64,000 bases of DNA, from positions 1,007,667 to 1,071,666 of the forward strand of contig NC_011669.1 in NCBI RefSeq assembly GCF_000150955.2. The letters run 5' to 3'. Below the pieces are notes generated by a model. The model did no database searches and had not been told where the DNA came from. It was given only the letters and a program-made list of their open reading frames with translations. Both the position numbers and the translations under genes were made by a program. How positions within the stretch are numbered: the stretch's first letter is position 1; every line of letters starts with the position of its first letter. The stretch comes from Phaeodactylum tricornutum CCAP 1055/1. Lineage: Eukaryota > Bacillariophyta > Bacillariophyceae > Surirellales > Neidiaceae. Below are positions 20,214 to 31,200 of this stretch, piece after piece.

Positions 20214-21299
20214 TTTCCCGTCCCCTTGACTTTGCGTCGTGCCGTCGCTGTTTCTGCTTTCTTTCAGTCAACTGTGTTTGTGGTGCATCTTTGCTCTAGA
20301 GAGTGAGAGGTGAAGCCGATACAAAAACTACCGACAATCCCGCTCAAAATTGTCCGAGTTTGAGAAGGCAGAATTACGATTTTATTTCAGGAAATATGAC
20401 TTTTGACCGTTGTCCCTGTTGAAATAGATAGCATGAAAGCTAAGTGATAAGCTTCATTTGCGCAGGCTCGCGTTCAAATCGCCTAGGCGACAAAAAGATA
20501 AGTTCGTCAGATTACTGCCACCGCTTATTTTACTTAAATAAAAATCCACTTTTGCGAACTCGGATAATATTTTCAACGACCTCGCTGCGATGGAAATAAG
20601 TACTAAGCAACACAGAACGGCCAATGTTACCTTTTCATTATTGACTCTTTTTATTTTGAATTTATGTAAACGCGATGCCCCAGGTTTTCCCTAATATGCA
20701 AAAATATATCGATACCAGTGAACTAAACCCGGATCTTTCTAATACATGTGTTCGCATGATTTTGAGAATTTCCGTTAGAAATCTAAATCGTATCCTATCA
20801 TGTGCTGGAATTCACTATAAGAATACACAGAATTTGAAAGGCCCAATGAGAAACTTGGTTTAGGTGTATGTCTCGGATCCTGTACCCACGACTGCTTTCG
20901 TGTGTCTCCCTCTCCGACCAAAACTACCATCCTTCCCACACGAACCAGACCTCAAGGGTCGATCGACGGACGTTTCGGGTCTCTGACCCGCACCGGCGAA
21001 CACATCCGATTGGGATCCGGAAGGGACTTTCCCACCCCATCTACCCCGCAACCCCCTACTCGTTTCATACACGGATGGGGTTTTCCCTTGTCACAGTCCG
21101 TGCCAGGAAATAAAACAGCAAACCGGTCTCACAGTCCAGTAGAGTTGCATTCCAGTTAGGTAGGTACGATCCTTACAAACAACACGTGACCCGAATTGCG
21201 TGCACTAGCATTCAATCACATTATCCAAAGAGTGAGTGGATCATTGCTACGCTACAGCTATATCCATACATTGCTTTGGAAGTTGATACCGACCGAACA
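20214..21299. other. Divergent intergenic region
   Basis: Separates the SGNH gene (minus) from the TPR gene (plus). A degraded tRNA-like patch with a B-box-like gttcaaatc lies at about 20420-20500. The last ~400 bp are CT-rich and probably hold the TPR-gene leader. No convincing ORF is present. Confidence 0.45.
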
Positions 21300-23459
21300 A
21301 TGCACAAAACACAAAGAATGACCTCTTCTCGTCCGCAAGCATCCATTTCCGAGGTTTCCGACGACGACAGCAACCACGGCGACTTGTCCGACGTCGAAGT
21401 GTCGCACGAAGAGCACGTTCGGACGCTCACGAATCGTGGCTCGTACAAAAGTATTCACAAGTCCTCAACTTCCCGCAAGCTCATTCGCTTCCATCTCATG
21501 CCGCGGGTACGATCCAAGAAATCCCCAGACCGCAGTTCGATCGCGTCCGACAACGCTACCGTCGAAGGCGTGCGCTCTGTCGTTTCGCAGTACACGCAAG
21601 CAAGTCACGACACGGTCAACGTCTCCAACCGCACCAAAGCTGGACGCGAGAGTCGCAATCATCCGCACGACAAGAAGAATTCCAAAACGCGTTGGTCTAA
21701 ACTCAAACGTCTCGTGGGCGTCAAGACGGCACCGGACGATCCCGGTGCTCCCCGATTGTCCTCCAAGTCCACCGACTCGGCGGAACGGGTAAACACCGAT
21801 GATCCGATCGCCAATCGACGTCGCGTTCGTAGTGCGGACGATGCCGTTACCTATTCCCGACGTCCAAGGTCGGCGTCCGTCGCCGTGACGAGTAACGCGA
21901 TCGAAACCACGACACCAGCACAAGCCTTCGAAGACCAGTCCATTTGTGGACGTCTGGACGGCCTCGACATTTTAGCCTTGGGTGGGGCCGGACTAATCAC
22001 TTTACCCGCCGATACGGCGCTACCGGCCGACTGGACCTTTCCGACGTACTCCGTCACCGGACAGAGTTTGTACCAAACGGCGCCGCGAATTGTGGCCGAG
22101 ATGCTCTGGACGTCCGCTGGACGGTCTGCTCCCGAAATTATATTGGAAGGATTCATTCCCGGCGGCGAGGATCGATGGAGTGTCCGTGTGGAACAACGAC
22201 CAACGGACGCTTCATCTTTCGCAAGTTCTAGCACTGTATACCGCAGTCAATCGCTGCCAGGATTGCAGCCAGCCGACACGGACGAATTCGAAGCTTCCGA
22301 AGACGGCAGCGTGCGCTGGCCCAGTTACAAACTGTGGGACTCTCTATGGGGTAGCGAACCGCAACCCACCAATATGACCAATTTAGATAAGGTTCCGAAA
22401 GACGACGATGATCCCCTGCTCAATCTGATTTCCGACTGTTCCATCCCCATCGATGTGGACGAAGACACTTTCGTGATTGCCAATCGCGCCCACTTGGTCG
22501 TGATTCAGGAAATTGCCGCTGGACCCTTGGCCAAGGGACAATTCGAAAGCGCTCTAGCAATCTTTGCGCGACTCCTCAAGGGACTAAATCTGATCGAAGA
22601 CCAGAACCTGCGCTTTCTCAAGGGCACCGTTTTGCACAATATCGGTATTGTGGAAATGTGGCGCGGTCAGTACGAACGTGCACTGGAAAATTTTACGCTC
22701 GCCGTCAAGGAACGATCCCGCTATTTGCCCAAACGCCATCCTGACTTGGTGGTTTCGATCGTCCGCCAAAGCGTCGCGCTCGTCGCACTGGGTCGGTTTG
22801 ACGAAGCCTTGGTTGCGCTCGAGAAGGCCCTAGACATGGTACCACCAGTTGCCGACCTTGTACGGGCCAAAATTCTCAATAATATTGGCGTCGTACGCTT
22901 TCTACAACGCGATTTGACCGCCGCGTTGCCGAGTTTCACCACCGCGCTCGAAATTTTGCGGCGCTGGCTGGACGGACCCATCCGACGCGAGTCGATCGTA
23001 TTTGACGCCGCCACGACGCTCTCCAATATCGGCAAACTGTATTTGGAACGACAGGATTACGACTTGGCCTATTTCGTGTACGAAGAAGCGCTTTTGCTGC
23101 AAACAACGGTCTTTCGTAAGGATCACGACATCGTATTGAACGGTCTCACGAACCTGGCGTTGGCCAAGGTAAAAACGCGTCACGTCCAAAAGGCCGTACA
23201 GATTCTGCAGGGTTGCTTGCGTTCGCAAAACAGTCGGTTTGGACCGCAGTCGGCCTCGGCTGTGGAGACGACGGGTTTGATCGGGCACTTATACGCCAGC
23301 GAGGCTCAGTACGAAGAGGCCCTCCAGTGCTGGAAGACGGTAAAAAAGTGGCAGAAAACGCAACTGCCAGCGAACCACGCCGCCGCAATACAGACGAGAG
23401 CGGCGATCGACAAAGCGGAACACACCATTGGTCAAACGAGTAACTCGGGCTGGATTTAG
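21300..23459 (+). CDS. Kinesin-light-chain-like TPR protein
   Basis: About 719 residues from the ATG at 21300; the frame further upstream opens only with GTG. The N-terminal half is basic and Ser/Arg-rich (about residues 1-200), then a globular part with a W-rich stretch. From about residue 410 to 700 there are consecutive TPRs of the 42-residue kinesin-light-chain type, recognisable by repeated A-L-x-x-Y/F-x-x-A-L, N-x-G and L-Y-x-x-x-x-x-Y-x-x-A. Such repeats bind peptide partners. The family is expanded in diatoms and usually has no assigned role. The N-terminal basic region is low-complexity and may be a regulatory phosphorylation target (inference). No introns. Confidence 0.7.
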   Translation: MHKTQRMTSSRPQASISEVSDDDSNHGDLSDVEVSHEEHVRTLTNRGSYKSIHKSSTSRKLIRFHLMPRVRSKKSPDRSSIASDNATVEGVRSVVSQYTQASHDTVNVSNRTKAGRESRNHPHDKKNSKTRWSKLKRLVGVKTAPDDPGAPRLSSKSTDSAERVNTDDPIANRRRVRSADDAVTYSRRPRSASVAVTSNAIETTTPAQAFEDQSICGRLDGLDILALGGAGLITLPADTALPADWTFPTYSVTGQSLYQTAPRIVAEMLWTSAGRSAPEIILEGFIPGGEDRWSVRVEQRPTDASSFASSSTVYRSQSLPGLQPADTDEFEASEDGSVRWPSYKLWDSLWGSEPQPTNMTNLDKVPKDDDDPLLNLISDCSIPIDVDEDTFVIANRAHLVVIQEIAAGPLAKGQFESALAIFARLLKGLNLIEDQNLRFLKGTVLHNIGIVEMWRGQYERALENFTLAVKERSRYLPKRHPDLVVSIVRQSVALVALGRFDEALVALEKALDMVPPVADLVRAKILNNIGVVRFLQRDLTAALPSFTTALEILRRWLDGPIRRESIVFDAATTLSNIGKLYLERQDYDLAYFVYEEALLLQTTVFRKDHDIVLNGLTNLALAKVKTRHVQKAVQILQGCLRSQNSRFGPQSASAVETTGLIGHLYASEAQYEEALQCWKTVKKWQKTQLPANHAAAIQTRAAIDKAEHTIGQTSNSGWI

Positions 23460-23620
23460 TGCGACACACGCTTTCACACATAAACACACAAACGTTTACA
23501 AGCACACGTACGGCCGGCTTTAGACAAGGAGACCAACAGGCCATCACTTTTATGGACTTTATAGATTCCTGTTGTACCAATATCTAATTTCTTAACGCAA
23601 TAAATCTCTGCTTTTCTTTA

Positions 23621-24691
23621 CTACTGTCGTGTTCGATTTGGTCCAATTTTGCGTGGTTGCTTGCTGTTGACCGGGACAGACTGGATGAGTGGGGTCAGTT
23701 CGGAGGCCATCCGCACGAGACGGGCCGCTTCGTCTTCGCTGGCCTTGCCCGATCCAGCAAAGCGGACTCGCCCAACCCCGTCGACTAGAAAGACGAATCC
23801 CGTCATGACATTGTGCATACGCAGTGCATCCTTAAAGAGAGCGAGGTCGCTGCCAAAGTAGAGCAAAGTCCGATCGTGTTCCTCCACTGGCGTATTCTTC
23901 TTCATCAACCCCTGTACGGGTCCTTTGAGTATCCACTTGTTGAAAAATCCTTCCGAAATGTTGAGACGGATGACTTCCACACGGTCCTTGTCTTGCAGAG
24001 CTTCCCGGAACGGATCGATCCAGGAGGACAAAAGTTGATAGCCGTAATCGCGAAAACTAATGGCCACGAGGGTGCACTGCGCCTGGGTGTCGCGTGATCG
24101 ATTCTTGCGCACAAAGTAGTCCGGTACGTCAACCGTCTCTCCCGACAAGGACTTTAAATTGCACAAGTTGGGAAACGGACGGGCTCTCGATTCCGGAATG
24201 AGGGACGGGCTGGTTAGCAAAGGCTTGTCTTCGCAGGTTCGGAGATCCTTGAGCATCCAAAAGTATCCGTAAGCCAACTCCGTGTAGCGCTTACGGGGAG
24301 CTCCTCGTATCGACCGGTGTTCTACGTGGGTTCCACCCGGAAGTATCGTTGCGCTGATGGAATCAGGGTGCATGACGATGCCGGGGTGGCGGTGGGAGTC
24401 GTCCGCCAGAGGCTCATCGGGGGAAGAGCTCGGATTCGAAGAAAAGTGAGCGCTCGCGGAGGGTCGACGCTGTGAGTACGGGTGACCCGCTCCTCCACAA
24501 AAGATTCCCAAACCGTTTCCCGGTGCGGTCGTCTTACTTGTGTTGCTATAACTGCTACTGTAAAGGCTACTACCGTTCGACAGCCAACGACAGGCTGTCG
24601 CAGTGGCTAGGACCTCGTTGGGCTGCCTTGTTCTTGCCCAACGAATTAGATCTCTTCGAGCAAGAGGACATGCTAACCCACGCGCTACCAT
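23621..24691 (-). CDS. ATP10-like mitochondrial F1Fo-ATPase assembly factor
   Basis: A 356-residue single-exon protein. The first ~45 residues are Arg/Ala/Ser-rich without acidic residues, a mitochondrial presequence. Residues ~130-345 match the ATP10 family: F-P-N-L-x-x-L-S-L-S-G/D style opening, T-L-V-A-I-S-F-R-D-Y-G, the N-I-S-E-G segment and the thioredoxin-like ending with V-F-L-V-D-G-x-G-R-V-R-F-A-G-S-G. ATP10 is an inner-membrane assembly factor that chaperones Atp6 into the Fo sector. It is the convergent neighbour of the TPR gene (161 bp between stops). The low-complexity segment at about 45-110 is typical of diatom proteins. Confidence 0.75.
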   Translation of the reverse strand: MVARGLACPLARRDLIRWARTRQPNEVLATATACRWLSNGSSLYSSSYSNTSKTTAPGNGLGIFCGGAGHPYSQRRPSASAHFSSNPSSSPDEPLADDSHRHPGIVMHPDSISATILPGGTHVEHRSIRGAPRKRYTELAYGYFWMLKDLRTCEDKPLLTSPSLIPESRARPFPNLCNLKSLSGETVDVPDYFVRKNRSRDTQAQCTLVAISFRDYGYQLLSSWIDPFREALQDKDRVEVIRLNISEGFFNKWILKGPVQGLMKKNTPVEEHDRTLLYFGSDLALFKDALRMHNVMTGFVFLVDGVGRVRFAGSGKASEDEAARLVRMASELTPLIQSVPVNSKQPRKIGPNRTRQ

Positions 24692-25274
24692 ATTCGTAGT
24701 GACTGGTAGATAGATGGTGGCAATTCACGGTGGTCAATTGTGGAGTCAACCAATCCAATAATGTCAGATACGTCGCAATGTCGAATATTGGGGGTTGATT
24801 TTGGAAAAACCTACAGTTAACTGTCAGTGTCTGACATTGGAGGACGCGGACGAGTGGTACGGGACAACAACACGATGATGCGTTTTGTCGCTTGCTATAT
24901 TTACATGAACTGTGGCGTGCATCACTGTCAATCTCTCGTCTGATCTCTACTGGATTCGAAGCGGACGACGACGTCGTTTCAGATATAGTGGGGACTTACA
25001 CTTATCCACAGTCAGTAAGATTCATTTCTCTAAATAGGTATCTAATTTACAATTCACGTTTCTATTTATTGAACCCGCATCCTTCGGCCGCAATCCAACG
25101 CTCTACCCATTCCACACGCAGTGACAACGGCTGCTGGTTCCCTCCGAACGACGGAACGAAACGAAATCCCCCATCATTATCCCTCCCGGCAATCTCCAAT
25201 CGCAACATCGCTATCGATCCAAATTCTTCTCGTTCTTTCTCTGGCGGAACCGCACCTTTCGACGGCATTTAGTC
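24692..25274. other. Divergent promoter region, no gene seen
   Basis: Between ATP10 (minus) and the small tail-anchored protein (plus). No supported RNA gene or ORF; presumably holds both promoters. Confidence 0.45.
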
Positions 25275-25736
25275 ATGGGCAACAACAAGAAAACGAACAA
25301 GGACGCATTGCGTCAACGCAAAAAGCCGGAAGCACCGGTACCGGACGATACCGTGGACGACAACGACAGCGACGACAAGATTCCGGACGACGTTCGCGCC
25401 GTCAAGGACAAACTCGAAGCAGAAACGGGCAAAACATACCGCTACCGTCCAGCCAAAAAGGATCTTCCGTCCATATCGGACATGCTGGTACACGGATCAC
25501 CCGAATCGCAGGGACGACCCCGGACTTGGACGGAAACGATTGGTTACCCCGTGGCCCTCGCTGCCGTCTTTCTCATCAGTTTGCTCATCTTCCATCACGC
25601 GCCCCACAGTCAATCCAAACGCAACAAATTTGTACTGCCCAAAATGCAAAAACGACCTCCAGGCAACGCCGCTACCGCAGCCCAGACCTCGTCCCGGACG
25701 GACAACGAGAAGCATCCGTTGCCATCCAAGGATTGA
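25275..25736 (+). CDS. Small predicted membrane protein, unknown
   Basis: A 153-residue protein with a Lys-rich start, an Asp-rich stretch (about 22-40), and one strong hydrophobic helix at about residues 90-108 (P-V-A-L-A-A-V-F-L-I-S-L-L-I-F), then a basic tail. The short segment K-D-L-P-S-I-S-D-M-L before the helix could be conserved. I recognise no family. A single-pass ER or organelle membrane protein is the simplest reading. ATG at 25275 has a good context. Its stop is 120 bp from the stop of the acid phosphatase on the other strand. Confidence 0.6.
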   Translation: MGNNKKTNKDALRQRKKPEAPVPDDTVDDNDSDDKIPDDVRAVKDKLEAETGKTYRYRPAKKDLPSISDMLVHGSPESQGRPRTWTETIGYPVALAAVFLISLLIFHHAPHSQSKRNKFVLPKMQKRPPGNAATAAQTSSRTDNEKHPLPSKD

Positions 25737-25856
25737 CCGTGTCGCGCCACCCTCGATTCAACACTATACGCCAGCTTCGTAACATACGTTAGATGTGTGG
25801 TTTTAAAAGAAATTATTACATAAATGTTTGTGTCGAATTAATTTTCAGGTCGCTTA

Positions 25857-27770
25857 TCAAGTCATGACTAGGTCGGGAAGGGTTCCCTCGTCCGCCGTGT
25901 GGTTGGATTCTGCTAGAGATGCTCTCTGTTTATGGTCCGAATAGCCATCTCGAGTATTGGTGGTGGCCAAAGAGATTCCATCCTTTTCGTTCTCGTCGTC
26001 AAGAACCAAACCGTCTTCGTCGTCGTCCAACGGTAGCCGGTACCGTTCCCGCCGTCGAAAGCCCGATCTCGTCAGCAAACACACCGTCCCAACGGACCCC
26101 ACCGCGGCACTCCCCACCAGCAGCATCAACAAGGCCAGAAAGCCTCCAGGACTCGTCACGACACGTACGGCCTGGTTCACGGTCTCCGCCACCGCATCCG
26201 CCGTGGGATACCGTAGTCGACAGTCCCAGTCGGGTGTCGCAAACGGTTCGACGTGATCCAGCAGAACCTGAATATCGCAAAGCTCGGCGTCGTCGGGACA
26301 GTCGTCCATACGGGACGTCAAAACTTGACCGTTGTACACCAATCGAAAGGCGTAGTCGGACGGGTACCGCGTCCGATTGGCGACCCCGTCTAGATTGATG
26401 GCGTGCACTTCCAGGACGAGCAAACTCGCGTACGGCGCCCAGATTCCATCCCACACGTGCGGACCCAGCGACGCCAGCATTGGCATGATGGTCGTGTCGT
26501 GACCCGAGTACAGTGCCAGCTTCGCTGGGGGACGGACCGGACAGCACACGGTCGCTTCCCCGTGGACGATGCCCCGGACGACCGACACGACTTCGTGCCA
26601 CAGTGGTTGCATCCCGAGCTTGGCGTACTCGGCATCGTTGGCCCCGTACACCATCGTGTAGGATTGGACATCCCAGTCGTACAATCGTTGGAACAAATCG
26701 ACGCCGTACTCGGAAGTTTCGCGCCGCACGTGATCGCGCGGTGCGTCGTGGAGTGCCCCGGTCCGACGCGTCGGATCGGTGCCACGGTAATCGTTCACGG
26801 CGTCGGGCAAATCCCGATCCGTGCACATTGTTGTCATCAAACAATCCACCGCCATCATGTCTCCCTCAATCCGCAGCACGTCTCGCATAAAGCGCCGGAG
26901 TAGGAGCGTTTCGGCCGACCGTTCCACGGCCCGGTACGCATTGGACGCGGCGAAGCGTTGGCGGAGTTCGGCCAAACGCGGACACACGGCTTCGTTGGGA
27001 TCCAGGACGTCCCGTGCACGATCCGCAGTGTGCAAGGGAATGACGGGGTAGGAACCGTGTGTGTCGACGTGCGCGCGTATTTCGGGACCCAACAGGCCGC
27101 GCAACAAGACTTGACCGGACATGAGGGTGCGTTGGTCATCGTCGGCACGGTACCACAGATTCGTATCCGACCAGGGCACCGCTGCAGTCGTGACGTCCAA
27201 CAGGCGCATGCGGGGATCGTGATTTTCGCGCGACGCGTCGTACACGTAGGCGTCCCGCAAATGCTGGCCGTTGGTGAGTTCCTGTGCGTATCCTCGAAGC
27301 AAGAGCTGTCCAAGTTGACAGGTTCCGTTGAAATAGTTGGAGAGACCGTGTTCCGGATGCTGCAAGGCGTCGTAGCGTTTTTCGAAAAGAAACGTGGCGT
27401 TCGGGTCGTTGCTGGATGCGGCTGTGCCGTCGGTGGATGGTGGCGGAGCCAGGTAGGTGGTCAAATCGCAATCCCAGACCCCCGTCTCCTTGCTGGCGGC
27501 GTATCCTTCCCAACAGTTGAGTCCAGATGTCCAGGGCGTCCGAGCCCCGTGACGGATAATGACCGACGCGTGCTCCAATCGCGATTCGCCGAAGGATTGG
27601 TCGGCATTTGCGAGAGGCGGAATCGTCCGCAGCGCCATTTGCGAGGGTGTGGAACAATACGGGGGATAGAAAGGATATTTTTGGTACCAATCATCGGGAC
27701 TGTTGGATCGTTGAGCCTTACATAGTATCGGTAGTATGCAAAGGACGAGAAACCGCAAAGAATGCGGCAT
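25857..27770 (-). CDS. Histidine acid phosphatase, membrane-anchored
   Basis: About 637 residues from the ATG at 27770, which begins a clean signal peptide (M-P-H-S-L-R-F-L-V-L-C-I-L); the frame to 27902 adds a leader that does not look like a signal. The catalytic R-H-G-A-R-T-P (about residue 75) and the distal Y-S-G-H-D-T-T (about 410) are the branch-2 histidine phosphatase signatures, which form a phospho-His intermediate. The family includes phytases, MINPP, glucose-1-phosphatases and 2-phosphoxylose phosphatase. A C-terminal transmembrane helix (about 550-575, leucine-rich with Gly/Val) follows. The protein should sit with its enzyme domain in the lumen or outside the cell. It is head to head with the inositol-phosphate synthase fusion. 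Substrate not determinable. Confidence 0.85.
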   Translation of the reverse strand: MPHSLRFLVLCILPILCKAQRSNSPDDWYQKYPFYPPYCSTPSQMALRTIPPLANADQSFGESRLEHASVIIRHGARTPWTSGLNCWEGYAASKETGVWDCDLTTYLAPPPSTDGTAASSNDPNATFLFEKRYDALQHPEHGLSNYFNGTCQLGQLLLRGYAQELTNGQHLRDAYVYDASRENHDPRMRLLDVTTAAVPWSDTNLWYRADDDQRTLMSGQVLLRGLLGPEIRAHVDTHGSYPVIPLHTADRARDVLDPNEAVCPRLAELRQRFAASNAYRAVERSAETLLLRRFMRDVLRIEGDMMAVDCLMTTMCTDRDLPDAVNDYRGTDPTRRTGALHDAPRDHVRRETSEYGVDLFQRLYDWDVQSYTMVYGANDAEYAKLGMQPLWHEVVSVVRGIVHGEATVCCPVRPPAKLALYSGHDTTIMPMLASLGPHVWDGIWAPYASLLVLEVHAINLDGVANRTRYPSDYAFRLVYNGQVLTSRMDDCPDDAELCDIQVLLDHVEPFATPDWDCRLRYPTADAVAETVNQAVRVVTSPGGFLALLMLLVGSAAVGSVGTVCLLTRSGFRRRERYRLPLDDDEDGLVLDDENEKDGISLATTNTRDGYSDHKQRASLAESNHTADEGTLPDLVMT

Positions 27771-28269
27771 GGTAGTGTTGATGACGGGTTGTGTCGAAGA
27801 AGATTCACAGTCAACAACCCGATCTGACCGGACGTGCCAGTACCCATGGTCGACCCGACCCGGTTTTCTCTCCCACGAGTCACGAGGTTCTTGGACCACC
27901 ATAAGAATCTAATATAACCCTACCCTGCTTTACATGGCTCGTCCTTCCTCCGGTACGACGCACGGTTCCTTATTTCGTGTAGACTTCCAACGGGGGGGGT
28001 AGGCAATATATAGAGCATGTCGTATAGCGCAGAGCCCCTACCGCCGACGGCACGGGTGCGTTGTCGGAAATGGCGTTCCTGGTTTCTCGCCAAGGAGTCT
28101 GTCTGTCTCTCTCCTCCCCGGCATTCGTTCCCACCCTACCGCATCGTTCCAACATCCGACGACTACAAGGCAACGTGTACCCAATACGTACGTGTCAACG
28201 CACCATTGCCATTCGCGATTTACGTTTTAGAACACCCGTCCATTGCCACCACTGCACTCTTGTCGTCGC
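27771..28269. promoter_or_regulatory. Bidirectional intergenic region, phosphatase / INO1 fusion
   Basis: 499 bp between two divergent ATGs. It includes an atatata stretch near 28008 and a run of eight or more G at about 27992. The placement implies a shared promoter region. No operator-like motif is identified. Confidence 0.4.
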
Positions 28270-31200
28270 ATGAAGCCGTCGGGTTCACCATTGGCGGGTC
28301 AAGCTCGCTCCAGTCCCCGCAACGGTACTCCTTCGTTCGTTCGTGATCGGACACAACAACAACAACAACGCCTTGTTAGTAGCAATACGCCAGGATCAGC
28401 GTCTCGGGATGCCTGGAACGAGGCGTCGTCGGTGACGAGCGACGGGGCATCCTCGGCCGTTTCGGTGACGAGCAGCTACCGACACCACCACGGTGGACCC
28501 TTCATGTCACCACAATCGTATCCTGTGCCACAGACACCCCTACCGGTCCTCGTCAAGGATGCGCAACACAAACCCAAAACTCTCGGAAGTTTCGGTGTCC
28601 TCGTCGTGGGGTTGGGTGGGGCCAACGGTACGACCATGCTCGCCGGTGTACTGGCCAACCGACTGGGCAGGCACTGGTACGGACCAAAGGGGGAACCCAT
28701 GACACCGAACTATTACGGATGCATTACCCAATTGCAACAAAAGGGAGTGCACGGCGGAGTGGGCTACAAGGATCGAGTTAAAGGGCTCGCCGATGCCTCC
28801 ATGGCTGCCATTGGAGGATGGGTACGTTCCGTGTTCCGTATGCAGGCGGGGAACCTGTCGCTGTCTACTGGTTTGTGCGTTGCTGCTTTGATCTACGCTA
28901 TATTGGTACCGCTCACTCAATGCAGTTTTTTACTTGCTGTGCTCGTTCGTTTCTCTGTCTCTCTCTCTTTGCTACTCGCTTTCTAGGATATACGTCCCAC
29001 TCCACCGGGCGATGCCTTGTTGGCGGCACAAATTCTGGATTACGATCTGGTCCGCCAAATGAAGGACGAAATGAACAAAACCAAAGTATTCCGGGCCGTG
29101 TACGATCACCGTTTTATTGGAACATCACAACACACCACCGCCACACACGTACTGACCAAGGAAGAAGCACCGAACGATGCTGAAGCTCTCAAATGCTTGC
29201 GTGCCGATATCCGGTACTTCAAGTGGCGTAACGGCGTGGTCGGTCACACGACCGTCATATGGAGCGCCAGTGTGGAACCCAACTGTGAATTACTCGAACA
29301 CTACTCGGCGGCCAAGGATTTACTGGACGCCATTGACTTGACGGAAGACGAACGTGGTGGTCCGCTACCACCGTCCATCTTGTACGCCACGGCGGCACTG
29401 TTGGAAGGGTGTTCCTTCATCAACGGTGGCAGTCAGAATACCTTGGCTTGTCCCGGTCTGAACGATTTGGCCCGACAACAGTTGGGCGTGTACTGTCTGG
29501 GCACGGATTTCAAAGCGGGCCAAACCAAATTCAAGACAGCGGCGGTGGAGTACATTCGAACCATGGGACTCAAACCGAAAGTGATTGCCTCCTCTAACCA
29601 TCTTGGCAACAATGATATGCGCAATTTGTCTACCGCCAAGACGGCGGCCAGCGCCAAACTTCGAGTCAAACACGATATCTTTTCAGCCTGGCAAGAAGAC
29701 GACCTGGACCACAAAGTAAGCATTATGTTTACGGAATTTATCAACGACGAAAAGCGAGACTTTGTCGAGTACACCAGCCTCGGATTTTTGGGACAAACGC
29801 ATACCATGGTGACGTACACCAGGGCGTCCGATTCCGTTTTGTGTGTGCCGCTCATGTTGGATGGTGCAGTGTGGTGTGATTACTTCTCGTCGCGAAGCTG
29901 GCCCTACGAAAAAGTGTCCAAGGCTCTCGCGTATCTCTTCAAGGTACCGGAAGGTTCCGCCAAAGGCGTTGACCCTGGCTTTTTTCGACAAATGCAAGAG
30001 TTGGAGACGCAAGTGTTGGCCGCGCATCAAGCCAAGGTTGGTAAGAAGCCGGAACAGAGCTCGGCGAAGAAACGCGTCCGTATCCGTCCGGAGGAAAAGA
30101 CCACCGAGTGGGCCATTCCGCACGATGCTCGAATCGTTTGCGCTGGTTTAGCCTGCGTTGACATGCAGCTCAACCAAGCCAGTGGTGGAGACGGAGGAGA
30201 GAATATTGAGAGTTTTGAGGGAGAACACAGTATTGGTGGTGGGAGCGTAGCAATGGCTTGCAAGACATTGGCCAGACTGTGTCACGGAGCCCCGCTAGAC
30301 GATGGCTACATGCAAGTGACACCTCCGGTAGTCCATTCTGTGGTGCCCCTATGTAAAATCGGTAAAGACAGCACTGGTGATAAACTTATTTCTCTGCTGG
30401 AGTACTGCGGCGACACTTGTCGAAATGTGGAAACCAAGTACATCAAAACGGCTCGGGAAAAGGATCCGCACGCCCGGACGGCGCTGTCGGTGTTGCCCAT
30501 ATACAAAGACGGACGGCGAGGATGCTTCTTTGATGCCGCTTCGAACTCGACCTTCTCCGCCCGGGAAGTGGTCGAGATGATAGGAAGTCTTTCCTCAGGA
30601 TCGTCGGGACCTGTGCTAGATACATCACACATGTCGTTCGATGACATTGAAAACTACCACGCTGACTTGGAGCAGATGACCCCGATCTACGGAGCCTTTT
30701 TGTTCGGCTATCCGCATTTGCTTCCCAAAATTCAGGGCGAGGCACTCGCCCAAACGTTACTGGAAGCAAGAAGCAACATGATTGAAGGAGGTATTACCGT
30801 ACTTGATTTGAACGGCGTCCCAGAAACCACATTCCGTATGACAAATTCGTTGCGGTCGGTGACGGATCTGAGAAACGATCCGGTCATTGGTGCGGCCCTC
30901 GAGCACGTGGATATTCTGCACCTCAACGAAGACGAACTCGCGTTGCTGACCGGGTGCACGATTCGAGGCACGCCCGGAACGCAATCGGAGGATGACTACG
31001 CTATTGCTAGCGCCGTGAATCTTTTTCTGTCGTGCGGCGTAGCAGTGGTAGCCGTGACGCGGGGACGCAAGGGTAGTTTTGTCAGTTGCAACGATCGCGA
31101 ACGTTTCCGCCGGAGTCCCACGCTCCCGACCTCTTGGATTGACGGTACGGCCCATATTGGTGCGGTGGAACTCGCTCCTTCGGCGTCAATCAATGGCAAC

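Noticed and set aside
25999-26844. 281-codon minus-strand frame inside the acid phosphatase
   Set aside because: Arg-rich shadow in another frame of the same GC-rich gene; no start and no domain.
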